Source: Ktedonobacteria bacterium (GTDB taxonomy: Bacteria > Chloroflexota > Ktedonobacteria > Ktedonobacterales > JACDGC01). From it: a stretch of 64,000 bases of DNA. Where the stretch lies: positions 1 to 64,000 of the forward strand of contig DAIDHM010000033.1 of the NCBI GenBank assembly GCA_027459705.1. The letters are read 5' to 3'. The translations under genes were made by a program, and so were the position numbers. The notes beneath the pieces are model-generated. The model did not search any database. It was not told the origin of the DNA and was given only the letters and a program-made list of their open reading frames with translations. Below are positions 29,336-39,064 of the stretch, piece by piece (position 1 is the stretch's first letter; every line of letters begins with the position of its first letter).

Positions 29336-30916
29336 ATGCGATCAACCCGACCGTTTGTCTTTTTGCTTGCCCTTACGATGTTGTTCGCCAGCGCCTGTGG
29401 CAGCACAAGTGGCCAGGCTTCCGCCACAGCGACGCCAGCGCCCGCGAATACGCCGGCACCCGCTGGCTCCCCCACGGCGATACCGAGTGCCACCGCTGTC
29501 CCACGTTTAGAACTGGCTTCCTGCCCATTTAAAGTTGGCCGGGGCTGGGCTGTAGGCAATACGCTCTATTGCTATAATCTTGTCGTCCGCGAAAATCGCG
29601 CCGATCCCAACAGCCCGCTCTTGCATCTGGCGGTGGCGTATTTCAAGAATTCCAGTGCGACCGCCAATGATCCCGTCATCTATCTGGATGGTGGCCCGGG
29701 TGGTGGTGGTGTCTATGATTTCGCGCCGTATATTACTACCCAAAACCGTACGCTCTTTATGAATGATCGCGACCTGATCCTGATCGATCAGCGTGGCACG
29801 GGCTATTCCACCCCATCGTTGCGTTGCACCGAGACGGATGCCTTGATCTACCAGACTGATGTCAATGTGACGCCGCAGCAAGGCAACCAGATCTACAACA
29901 CCGCTCTCACCCAGTGCCGTCAACGGCTGGTGAGCCAGGGTATTGACCTCGCCCAATATACGACCTATAACGCCGCCGCCGATCTGCATGATCTGATTAC
30001 CGTCTTGAAGCTCCAGCAAGTCAACCTCTGGGGCATCTCATATGGCACGCGCCTGGCCGAAGAAATGATGCGTTCCTTCCCACAGGGCATCCGCAGCGTG
30101 ATCCTGGATTCTTCGGTGCCGCCTTCCGTCTCGCACCTGGCCGATCCCAAAAATATGGCGCGGGTCTTCAACGTGCTGTGGAATGGCTGCCTGAGCAACG
30201 CGACCTGCAACAGCAACTATCCCAATCTCCAGCAGACGTTCTACAACCTCTATGCGCAGTTGAACGCGCACCCCATCACCTTCCAGGCGACCGATACCTA
30301 CGGGACGGGTAAGACCTACACGGTCCTTTTCCATGGCGACGATCTGGTCAATACGCTGTTCACAACGTTCTACGTGACCAGCTTCATCGCCAACGATCCC
30401 AAAATGATCTATGCCTTGAAGAATAATGACTCGACCCTCCTGGCGCAGTTCTACGGCAGCTATGAGTTCGATACCTCGATCTCGACGGGCCTGTACTATT
30501 CCGTGGAGTGCGCGGAAGATCTCAACTTTGCCACAACATCAGATTACCAGAACGCGGCGTTGAGCTACCCAGCACCGATCCGCACCAATCAGACGATCGG
30601 TTTCATCGGCAGTTACCAGCAGGGATGTGCCACGTGGAACGTTCCCAGCGTACCGGCCAGTTTCCGGCAGAACATCACCAGTTCCATCCCAACGCTGATC
30701 TATGCTGATGAATATGACCCGGTCACACCGCCTTCCAACGGGCAGATCAACGCGCAGGGCCTCAGCAACAGCTACCTGTTCAATATGCCTGGATTAGGCC
30801 ATGGCGCTTTCTCCGATCCATGCGCTGACAGCATCCGCTACGCGTTCCAGGACACCCCCACGACCAAGCCGGATGGCAGTTGTATCGCGACCATGCAAGA
30901 ACCAGCGTGGGCCTGA
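29336..30916 (+). CDS. Secreted alpha/beta hydrolase, tripeptidyl-aminopeptidase/proline iminopeptidase-like
   Basis: Lipobox-like LFASAC; YLDGGPGGG; LIDQRGTGYSTPSLRC; LWGISYGTRLAEEMMRSFP nucleophile elbow; C-terminal PTLIYADEYDPVTP, GLGHG. Confidence 0.88.
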   Translation: MRSTRPFVFLLALTMLFASACGSTSGQASATATPAPANTPAPAGSPTAIPSATAVPRLELASCPFKVGRGWAVGNTLYCYNLVVRENRADPNSPLLHLAVAYFKNSSATANDPVIYLDGGPGGGGVYDFAPYITTQNRTLFMNDRDLILIDQRGTGYSTPSLRCTETDALIYQTDVNVTPQQGNQIYNTALTQCRQRLVSQGIDLAQYTTYNAAADLHDLITVLKLQQVNLWGISYGTRLAEEMMRSFPQGIRSVILDSSVPPSVSHLADPKNMARVFNVLWNGCLSNATCNSNYPNLQQTFYNLYAQLNAHPITFQATDTYGTGKTYTVLFHGDDLVNTLFTTFYVTSFIANDPKMIYALKNNDSTLLAQFYGSYEFDTSISTGLYYSVECAEDLNFATTSDYQNAALSYPAPIRTNQTIGFIGSYQQGCATWNVPSVPASFRQNITSSIPTLIYADEYDPVTPPSNGQINAQGLSNSYLFNMPGLGHGAFSDPCADSIRYAFQDTPTTKPDGSCIATMQEPAWA

Positions 30917-30938
30917 GCGCTCCACGCGGGCAGGTGAC

Positions 30939-30980
30939 AGAGAGATGGGCGGATCCAAAACAGGATCCGCCCATCTCTCT
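30939..30980. terminator. Near-ideal hairpin after the hydrolase gene
   Basis: 18-bp perfect arms agagagatgggcggatcc / ggatccgcccatctctct, 6-nt loop aaaaca. Confidence 0.85.
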
Positions 30981-31170
30981 ATGGCAACAGGCATTTCGCC
31001 ATCCGGTAGGCATGATTGGGGCGCGAATTCGCTCACGCGCCATGTATGACATTATCGGTGTGTCCTGCACCCGCGCGATCCGCCAGGGTCATGCGCATGG
31101 TTCTTGCAAGCCGGGGTACGCTGAGATAAGAGTAGCATGCGGGGTGATCGTTGCTAGAGGTGGACGCGTG

Positions 31171-32130
31171 ATGGATCATGACACTTCAACTACAACCTTG
31201 ATGGTTCCCCACGGCATGGTCTCCAGATCATGGTCGGCGATGGGCACGACCATAACGGCCTTGTTGCCCGAGGCCGAAGCGGCCGTGGCCTGCGCGAGCA
31301 TTGTCGCGCTTTTCGCGGATTGGGAAGCGCGGCTGAGCCGATTCGCTCCAGAAAACGCGCTCGCGGATCTCAACCGCCAGGGCGAAAAGTCCGCTGCGCG
31401 TGGCGTCTGGGTGACGGTGGATCCGCTGCTCTACATGGTTCTGGCGACTGCGCTGCAAGCGGCACAGGCAACCGATGGCATCTTTGATCCCTCGTTGCTT
31501 CGCCAATTACGGGCCGCGGGCTATGATCGCTCTTTCGAATTGCTGGAGACGCACCAACCCGCGCGGTCGGTGGCCGCGCGGCCGGGGGGTGGTTGGCGCG
31601 CCATCCGGTTGGACGCGTCCGCGCAACGGGTCTATTTACCTCCCGAGACGGAGATAGATCTGGGTGGCATCGCCAAGGGGATGGCCGTCGATGCGGCGCT
31701 GCTTGCGCTACGCGAGGCAGGCTTGGGTGCGGCTCTGATCAATGCAGGCGGTGATCTGGCAGTGCTTGGCGTGCCGCCCGGGTTGGATCAGTGGACGGTG
31801 GGGCTGGGCGGTGACGCATTGATTGGTGTGCGCGCTGGCGCCCTCGCGACCTCAGGGACGACCTGGCGCCGCTGGTATCAAGGAGAGATCGCCCAACATC
31901 ATTTGCTGGATCCACGCACTGGCGAACCCGTGGCGACGGAACTCGCGGTGGCGACCGTCGCCGCGGCGAACTGCGCGCAAGCCGAGATTGCCGCCAAAGT
32001 CGCCTTCATTCTGGGAACCGAGGCGGGCCTCATGTTTCTTCAGCGGCATGCGCTTGAGGGAGTGCTCGTCCTGGAGGATGGGACACGGCGCGGTACTCCG
32101 GATTGGCCCGAAGTCCGCGCCGTGAGCTAG
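31171..32130 (+). CDS. apbE: FAD:protein FMN transferase
   Basis: SWSAMGTTITALLP; EIDLGGIAKGMAVDAALLALREAGLGAALINAGGDLAVLG; ATSGTTWRRW..HHLLDPRTGEP. Confidence 0.92.
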   Translation: MDHDTSTTTLMVPHGMVSRSWSAMGTTITALLPEAEAAVACASIVALFADWEARLSRFAPENALADLNRQGEKSAARGVWVTVDPLLYMVLATALQAAQATDGIFDPSLLRQLRAAGYDRSFELLETHQPARSVAARPGGGWRAIRLDASAQRVYLPPETEIDLGGIAKGMAVDAALLALREAGLGAALINAGGDLAVLGVPPGLDQWTVGLGGDALIGVRAGALATSGTTWRRWYQGEIAQHHLLDPRTGEPVATELAVATVAAANCAQAEIAAKVAFILGTEAGLMFLQRHALEGVLVLEDGTRRGTPDWPEVRAVS

Positions 32131-32468
32131 TTCACGGATCCACCGAGCAACTGTGCCAGCGACATCGATGCCATATTGGAGATCAAGGGGTTAGCCATAC
32201 TGCTCGCCAGGTCAGGGGTTTGGGTCATCGTACCCGGCATATTGCTCATCATCGCACTGGACCACGAGGCTGAGGAACTGGCTCCTGTCATCGCCATTGG
32301 CGCAGAGACCGCAGGGGCCGCGACCATGCCTTGCGTGGCGCCTGCCGAGAAGAAGGCCGTCGCGGCCGGCGCGAGGCTGGTGGCCGCGGTGGTTGCGGCC
32401 GAAGCACCGGACGTCTGTCCAGCTAACGGGGATACGATCGCCCCTCCCTGTACTGATCCGATCTGCAT
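32127..32468 (-). CDS. Low-complexity Ala/Ser/Met-rich small protein
   Basis: 113 aa, MQIGSVQGGAIVSPLAGQTSGASAATTAATSLAPAATAFF... Confidence 0.5.
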   Translation of the reverse strand: MQIGSVQGGAIVSPLAGQTSGASAATTAATSLAPAATAFFSAGATQGMVAAPAVSAPMAMTGASSSASWSSAMMSNMPGTMTQTPDLASSMANPLISNMASMSLAQLLGGSVN

Positions 32469-32746
32469 AAAGGGTCACCTTCGCTTTCTTCCGTTGCGTC
32501 GAATATGGGGATTGGGTCGGAGAGCGCGTTGCTGGGATGCTCAGAACATCCTTCAAAGAGCGCTTTGTGAGACCACCTTCTCCATATATCAGAGTAGCGA
32601 GAGCACCGGGGATTTCACTATGGGCGAAAGGCTCCAAAATGTACGATCCAGTCGGCCCTCAGCTGCGCAGCATTTAACCAGGATCGCTGAGCGGCCGTCT
32701 GGACAGACAGACCTTCGCAGGTCGCACGAGAAAGGAATCACACGCG

Positions 32747-33649
32747 ATGATGCTACCAAACAATGTGCCAACATCTGATCCCGGCCAACCCAACACGCCA
32801 GATGTTGCGCCTGGCCACCCCAATGACCATGCGCGGGAGGATGCGCGCCTGGCAGCCGCATTCCCTGGTAGTCCGTCCACTGCTCTCCGATTGGACCCGG
32901 AACGACAACGTGACTCGCGACCTCCCGCGCAATCGCTGATCGCGCAATTTTTGCTCGTGCAGGTCGTGCGACGTGTCCTGGTCTCGCCCACGACACTGAC
33001 GTTGAGTCTGGCCAGACCGGGAACCATGCTGCCGCCTGGGCCATTTCACCCCGGTCAGTACATTACGCTGCTCCTGCCTGGACAACATGATGTGTATTAC
33101 CGCACCTATTCCCTGAGCGGTCCCAGCGATTCGCGTGCCCCCTGGGAAATTACCGTGCGCCACTTGCAGAACGGGGTTATCTCCACGTACCTCTTCGAGC
33201 AGATTCAAGTTGGTATGGTCTTTCAGGTCGCGCCGCCGCGCGGCGACTGCGTCCTTCCCCCCACCACTTCAGTGGAGAGCAAGCTGGTCTTCATCGCGGG
33301 TGGTAGTGGCATTACGCCCTTTTGCAGTATGATCCGCACGCTCGCGCTGCTGCCCGCCTCGCGCCGTCCCCAGGTAGCCCTGCATCACGCTGGCCGGACG
33401 ACAGAGGATCTGGTAGTGCCCGTAGACTGGCAGGAACTTGACTCAGGCAGTGATTGGCTGAAGCGATGGCACTACCTGGCCGACGCAGGCGATCATCTGG
33501 ATGCCGCGACCATCATAGGCCGGAGTGGCGTCAGCCCGCGCCATCACTGGTATATCAGTGGCGCGGAAGCATTCGTTGCCGCGCTCTACCGCGACTTGCT
33601 GGCACGAGATCTCCCGCCAGAACAGGTGAGCATCGAACGGCGTACCTGA
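32747..33649 (+). CDS. Ferredoxin-NADP reductase-type FAD/NAD(P) oxidoreductase (C-terminus apparently altered by a tandem duplication)
   Basis: FHPGQYITLLLPG..YYRTYSLSGPS; FIAGGSGITPFCSMIR; HHAGRTTEDLV; HHWYISGAEAFVAAL. Confidence 0.88.
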   Translation: MMLPNNVPTSDPGQPNTPDVAPGHPNDHAREDARLAAAFPGSPSTALRLDPERQRDSRPPAQSLIAQFLLVQVVRRVLVSPTTLTLSLARPGTMLPPGPFHPGQYITLLLPGQHDVYYRTYSLSGPSDSRAPWEITVRHLQNGVISTYLFEQIQVGMVFQVAPPRGDCVLPPTTSVESKLVFIAGGSGITPFCSMIRTLALLPASRRPQVALHHAGRTTEDLVVPVDWQELDSGSDWLKRWHYLADAGDHLDAATIIGRSGVSPRHHWYISGAEAFVAALYRDLLARDLPPEQVSIERRT

Positions 33650-33818
33650 CGATCAGCAAGCCGCGACCATCATAGGCCGGAGTGGCGTCAGCCCGCGCCA
33701 TCACTGGTATATCAGTGGCGCGGAAGCATTCGTTGCCGCACTCTACCGCAACTTGCTGGCACGAGATATCCCGCCAGAACAGGTGAGCATACCACCACCC
33801 GTGCCTGACGATCAGCAA
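33503..33818 (+). repeat. Tandem direct duplication (~157 and ~159 bp units)
   Basis: Unit 1 33503-33659 and unit 2 33660-33818 nearly identical, from gccgcgaccatcataggccgg to cctgacgatcagcaa; few substitutions and a 2-nt length difference. Confidence 0.95.
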
Positions 33819-33819
33819 T

Positions 33820-33855
33820 GGGCAGCCAGTGGTGTGCGTGCATCACTGGCTGCCC
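33820..33855. terminator. Hairpin between convergent oxidoreductase and ftsK
   Basis: 12-bp perfect arms gggcagccagtg / cactggctgccc. Confidence 0.65.
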
Positions 33856-33889
33856 TCTCTCACCTCTCCATGGTGCCACGTGGCCAGCA

Positions 33890-36595
33890 TCATCCAACTC
33901 TTTGACGCTGGGTTTGCAGATTCCACTGTGGCGGTTGGCCGACGATCTTTGCTTGCGCGCGCCAATGGTTCGCAAGCTGACGTACCTCGTCATCGGCGAC
34001 AAAGGTCGCCTGGATGCGCTCTGGCAGGGGGGTATCGCCCGCTCGCAGGAGCATATCACCTTTGCCCAGCAGGAGTTCCGCGCCACCCCGATCGAGGATG
34101 GTGCGCGAATCAACTGCCGCCGCGACTTTGAAGGCTATGCGTGTCGGGATGTTGGCTTTGATCAACCCGGTGATGACATCGACCGTGGGCCGTTGCGTCG
34201 CGAGGATCAGGTGGATGCCCGTCGCGCGGGCGAGCTGGGCGAGCCGGGCGATCTGTCGTTCGACCCGTACGCCGCCGATCAACATCAGGTCCGCTAGTTC
34301 GTCGATCACCACCAGGATGCGTGGGAGCATCGGCTGGTCAGCCGCCACAATGGGTGACCCCGCACGCAGTTCGGCATAAGCACTCAGATTGCGCACTCCA
34401 GCTCGCGCGAAGATCCGGTAGCGTTGCTCCATCTCCGCCGTCACTCCTTCCAGTGCTTGCTCGGCTAATGGCAGATCCGTAATGACCGGAGCCAGCAGAT
34501 GGGGGATATCGGCATATGGGGTGAATTCGACCATCTTCGGATCAATCAGCAGGCAACGAACCTGATCCGGGGTCGCTCGTGCGAGTATTGAGGCGATGAT
34601 GGCATTGAGGAAGACGCTCTTGCCCGTCCCTGTCGTCCCGGCAATCAAGACGTGCGGAAATTGCGCCAGGTCGGCGACACGCACCCGTCCCACACTATCA
34701 CGTCCCAACGCGATGAGGAGATCCGATGGGTGGGCGAGCCCGGCTCCGGGGCGAGCTGCCATTGCGAGTGGATCCGCGCGCGCAGGGTCACTTCCCATGA
34801 CGTCTGGCTCGCGTGGTGGTTTGCTACTATATGTCGCTCCCTGCTCCATGGGTTCCGCGCGCGCGCCCTGGGACGCGGCTTGCCACGCGTCACTCGTCAG
34901 CACCTCGCGCAACGTCACCACCCGACTCTGGGTATTGGGGATCTCAATGCCAACAAAAGGCTGGTCAGGGACGGGCGCTTCCATTCGCAAGGTGGGCACC
35001 GCCAGTGCGAGCGCCAGATCCTGCCGCAATTGCAGGATCCTTTTGACACTGGTGCGTTGCACCAGGGGATCGCCTTGGGCATCACGAATCGCATGGCCGC
35101 GATCGTCGATGCGCAATTGATGATAACGCGCTCCTCGCGCGATCTCCAAAGGGCGGATGCCGAAGCGGATAAGCGTCGGACCAATGCTGATGTCGCTGGC
35201 GCGTACCTCAGCATCCACACCGAAATCGCGCAGGGTGCGCGCAATCAGTGCGGCCTGCTTTGTGGCATAGGCCTGGGCAGCGTCCTCGTCTGTAAGGGGG
35301 GTGGTGTGCAGGATGCTGAGTTTGGGGAGTTCCCAGTGGCCACCCCTGGCAGTCGGCGTCGTTTGGCGCGGCCCCCCCTCGTCGCCCACGGTGCCCGGTC
35401 GTGGCGGCGTCGGTGTGATGCGGTAGGGCGCCTCGGGCGCATCTGCCGGGCTCATGGGGAGTGGTGTCGCGTTGATGGGTAGAGTGGAGACCGGACGCGT
35501 CAATGCGGCATCGACCGGTGCCAGGCCGCTAGCAGATACCCGGTGGCGGGCGGACGGCGGAAGTTCTGGTGCTTGCTCCTGCGGGTCATTTGTGGTATTG
35601 CCACTCGTCAACGGCGGCAGTGCAAAACTTGTTAATCGAGGCGGGGTCTCTCGTCGTAAATAGGTCGGGACGCGCAACGCGTCTGTAACCCGGTTGGAAT
35701 CCGATGGCGCATACGGCGGTTGTGCCTGCTCTGGTTGGCGCATGGCGACGGCCGCCACGGGTGGGTGGCTCTTCCCCGTTGCGTCCGCGGTCGGCGTGAG
35801 TGCCGGGAGGGTCGGCGGGGTAGTGGTCAGCGCTAGTGCGGTTGGCGGGTGTTGCCACTGCGTTGACAATGGTGCGCCAGTTGGCTCAATCACAGGACCC
35901 GACGTAGCCAGTGCGGCGGCGCGCAACGGAGCGGGTTGGTGTGCCATGGCTCTGATGGGTGTGGGGGGGGCTGGCCGCACGATACGGGCAAGGTCACGCC
36001 ACGAGACCCGGAACGCAATCAATCCGGCGATTCCAAGGCCGCCAAGCATCAAAATGTGCTGAGTGGTCGTCGGCAGATGCGCGAGGAGCGCGCCGCCCAG
36101 TCGACCAAGTATCCCGCCGGTCATTCCATGGCGAATCAAATGGCTCTCAATGAGGAGCAACCAGAGCGCCAGGCAGCCGCCAATCACCATCCGGGGGCGA
36201 GGTAACGGCGCGCGCCGCACGGCTGCGGCAATCACCAGCATCGCCAGCACGATCGTCCCGAGCAATGCCAATGGCGCGCCCCAGCCACAGAGGAGCCGTA
36301 CTGGTTGCGCCATCGCTGCCAACCAGGAGCCACGCGCGCTGGATGTCTCACCCAACAGCATCGCTAGCGCGACGAACCCAGCGATCGCCGCAATGCCGCT
36401 GGCGCGGAGTGGGGGCGCCAGACCACGCCACCAGTTTGCCACGGCTCCGGATGGAAATGCTCCAGACTTTCCCTGTTGTGCCATTGCTCTGCCTCCTTGC
36501 GCTCTCACCAAATACCCATGATCTAGCATACTGGCTGCCAGAATCGCGATGTGGTGGACGGACGCGGATATGAATTCGAGTGTGACGTAGCTCAC
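33890..36595 (-). CDS. ftsK: FtsK/SpoIIIE family DNA translocase (start uncertain)
   Basis: TM N-terminus, Pro-rich linker, HVLIAGTTGTGKSVFLNAIIASIL Walker A, ILVVIDELADLM Walker B, GIHLILATQRPTVDVITGLIKANIPTRIAFKV. Confidence 0.95.
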   Translation of the reverse strand: MSYVTLEFISASVHHIAILAASMLDHGYLVRAQGGRAMAQQGKSGAFPSGAVANWWRGLAPPLRASGIAAIAGFVALAMLLGETSSARGSWLAAMAQPVRLLCGWGAPLALLGTIVLAMLVIAAAVRRAPLPRPRMVIGGCLALWLLLIESHLIRHGMTGGILGRLGGALLAHLPTTTQHILMLGGLGIAGLIAFRVSWRDLARIVRPAPPTPIRAMAHQPAPLRAAALATSGPVIEPTGAPLSTQWQHPPTALALTTTPPTLPALTPTADATGKSHPPVAAVAMRQPEQAQPPYAPSDSNRVTDALRVPTYLRRETPPRLTSFALPPLTSGNTTNDPQEQAPELPPSARHRVSASGLAPVDAALTRPVSTLPINATPLPMSPADAPEAPYRITPTPPRPGTVGDEGGPRQTTPTARGGHWELPKLSILHTTPLTDEDAAQAYATKQAALIARTLRDFGVDAEVRASDISIGPTLIRFGIRPLEIARGARYHQLRIDDRGHAIRDAQGDPLVQRTSVKRILQLRQDLALALAVPTLRMEAPVPDQPFVGIEIPNTQSRVVTLREVLTSDAWQAASQGARAEPMEQGATYSSKPPREPDVMGSDPARADPLAMAARPGAGLAHPSDLLIALGRDSVGRVRVADLAQFPHVLIAGTTGTGKSVFLNAIIASILARATPDQVRCLLIDPKMVEFTPYADIPHLLAPVITDLPLAEQALEGVTAEMEQRYRIFARAGVRNLSAYAELRAGSPIVAADQPMLPRILVVIDELADLMLIGGVRVERQIARLAQLARATGIHLILATQRPTVDVITGLIKANIPTRIAFKVAAAVDSRTILDRGGAELLLGKGDMLLRAGDTPLPERIQATFVADDEVRQLANHWRAQAKIVGQPPQWNLQTQRQRVG

Positions 36596-36679
36596 TAGCC
36601 TGAATGCCCTAGCAGCGACGCTCGGTATGATAAGATATCTTTGGCAAGGATATGAAAGAGGCTCTTACAGGGTAATGCC

Positions 36680-37021
36680 ATGCACACAACCACACGACAA
36701 GCATCACACATCAATACAGAAGCCCGACGCCAGGCTGAACATCTGCGACGCCAGATCGCTGCGATCGGCAACTGCGGGATAGATGAGCTCGTTGAGTGGA
36801 ATACCCGCGTCTGCCCAGATTGCCAGCGGGATGTCCTCTCCGCCCCACGCTGCATATACAACAACCTCCCCCATCTGCCCCCCCTCTACTATGCGCTGGC
36901 AGGCGAAGATGCATTGGGAGATCGACCGCTTGGGTTGGGAGAGAGCGAAGTGCTCGCTCTCAGCGATCTCCTCTGGAACATCAAAGCCAATCGGCTCTGC
37001 GACGATCTGCGCCTGGCGTGA
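36680..37021 (+). CDS. Small hypothetical protein
   Basis: 113 aa from ATG; CPDCQRD motif; a 113-aa antisense ORF overlaps, so strand is not certain. Confidence 0.45.
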   Translation: MHTTTRQASHINTEARRQAEHLRRQIAAIGNCGIDELVEWNTRVCPDCQRDVLSAPRCIYNNLPHLPPLYYALAGEDALGDRPLGLGESEVLALSDLLWNIKANRLCDDLRLA

Positions 37022-37247
37022 GGATCCGTCGCGTCTTGCCTCCACCAGAGAGATGTGCCGGTGCTACTCCATTATGATTTAAGAAATTTTTAAGGCAATC
37101 ACTGGATAAGTTATACAAATATGTGTTTAAAGAATTATGGAATGAATCAGAGCGTGTACGCGGATGACAGCAAGATGCGTGGTCATTCGAACCTATTGCT
37201 CATGCTCATGGCTGTGATTCATTATCCCGTAAAATACGGAGGGTTTC

Positions 37248-38837
37248 ATGGATTCGTTCTTCAATATCGTATCCAATTTGTTACCCACTGGTAACGTCGT
37301 CGGCATCTTTATCCTTATCTTGAGCGTGATTGGTGGTGTTGTTTATTTTTTCATCGACTGGCGAGCGGAAAGGCGCGCCCGCGACACTTTTGGCATCGAA
37401 CGAAGACGGTTGACTGAGGTCAATCTAAAAGTTGATTATGATCTGCAATTTTCCCCAGTACAACATGGATTGCTTTCCAACAGCCAATCGGTTTTTCTTT
37501 CCATGCGCCTGCCTATTCAAAATATCGGTGATGGGCCGGTCGATATTTTGGCCATGCTCGTAACCGGAAGACTCCTCTCTGCCGAAGAAAAACCCGGTAT
37601 CGGAGCGCGGAGTCGAGATGTCGAATGGAATGATTTCCAGACCCTCTACTGGAACTCGCCCCGGTTGGATACACTCTTTGTCGGTATCTCAACCACGAAG
37701 AATACAATTGCGAAAGCGGATGATTTCAATCGCCTCGCCGCGAAAGAAAATGGAGTGTTACGGCGGTTGGACGCTGTGGAAAATATCGACGCGCTCCTTC
37801 AACGAGAAGATGTGCTCATGCGCCACCGCGTCTTTGTGGTCGCACGTGGCTATCCGCTCGGCGAAATACTTCGACAACTGGGTGGCGGCCCACCAGATCC
37901 TTCGGTCAATGTGCAGCAAGGTAGTCTTCAGTTCCAGACACTTGCTGAACCCAATTACCTGCGCTGGCAGACAGTGCAACAGGCTTTGATCAACCTGAAT
38001 CGTTTTGTCTTTCGCATTGCAATATATAACCCCGCCGATCCTGAAGAGAGTGGCGATCCACTTGGGTTTCTCACCGAACCTGATGCCTGGCGGATCTTCC
38101 TGCTCTACCATTGGGATTTTGTAGATGCCGCCTCGACAGCCCCGGCATCGTATCAGATGGCTTCGTCAAAAACTCAACGACCTTCTCAGCAGAGCGAGAA
38201 CAGGCCAGACCGCAAAAATTTCACAGACATCATCCAGAAGCTTACCGATCGAGTCAAGCAAGACGACCTGTATCCTGATCTGCGACTGCCGCCAGGTTGG
38301 CATACAGACCGAGATCGCATCAAGAAAGCTCGTGAAATCTGCCAACGTGAGCTTGCTGATTTCATTCTGGTCTGGGAGCATATGCGCGCGGTGATTGAAG
38401 CTTGCAGGGGTTATACGACGTCGGTGAACAGCGGACAACGAACTCAAAAGCCCCGTGTAAATACGCGCGAGGGCTATCCGGCACTGGTTTTTGAGGATCC
38501 CTACTATTCCACTGCTGTGGAGAAGATTATCGCGGCGCAACCAACATTGACTGATGAGCAAAAACGTCGAATCCTCGCCCACCCATTGGATTTCAAAGCG
38601 CGCTGGTTTGCGCTCATGCAAGAAGGTTATCTGATCAGCAAGCCTTTTCAGCGGCGGATCAAATTTCTGGGAGTCTTGCCATTGTGGCGGCGGAGAGACT
38701 ATGCAATCGACCACGATATTCCCGCCGATCCCCGCATCCTCGAGCCATTTGTCATGCGATCGCATAATCTGATGACCTCGGTTGCCACGCCGCAAGATGG
38801 CGGTCGGGGTGGTCTCCGTGAGAGCAAAATTATGTAA
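37248..38837 (+). CDS. Hypothetical membrane-anchored protein
   Basis: 529 aa; RBS GGAGGG before ATG; N-terminal TM VVGIFILILSVIGGVVYFFIDW; no recognised domain. Confidence 0.8.
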   Translation: MDSFFNIVSNLLPTGNVVGIFILILSVIGGVVYFFIDWRAERRARDTFGIERRRLTEVNLKVDYDLQFSPVQHGLLSNSQSVFLSMRLPIQNIGDGPVDILAMLVTGRLLSAEEKPGIGARSRDVEWNDFQTLYWNSPRLDTLFVGISTTKNTIAKADDFNRLAAKENGVLRRLDAVENIDALLQREDVLMRHRVFVVARGYPLGEILRQLGGGPPDPSVNVQQGSLQFQTLAEPNYLRWQTVQQALINLNRFVFRIAIYNPADPEESGDPLGFLTEPDAWRIFLLYHWDFVDAASTAPASYQMASSKTQRPSQQSENRPDRKNFTDIIQKLTDRVKQDDLYPDLRLPPGWHTDRDRIKKAREICQRELADFILVWEHMRAVIEACRGYTTSVNSGQRTQKPRVNTREGYPALVFEDPYYSTAVEKIIAAQPTLTDEQKRRILAHPLDFKARWFALMQEGYLISKPFQRRIKFLGVLPLWRRRDYAIDHDIPADPRILEPFVMRSHNLMTSVATPQDGGRGGLRESKIM

Positions 38838-39064
38838 ACTATAGAGTCGCTCTGAAATCGCGTGGGAAGCCCAATGATGATCACGTAACCCGGCGGAAAA
38901 CTCGGAAAAAGCCCGGCAATATCGAGAGTGGACGCGAGGTGGGCGCTAGCGATTGGCCTACGTCGCGTCTTGTTTTCAGCGGTTTTGTCCGGTAGAATAC
39001 GACCATTCACTTTGGCTTCCAAGTAAGATGCGCGCGCGCCCCGCGCCCCAGAGGTAGAGACTCC

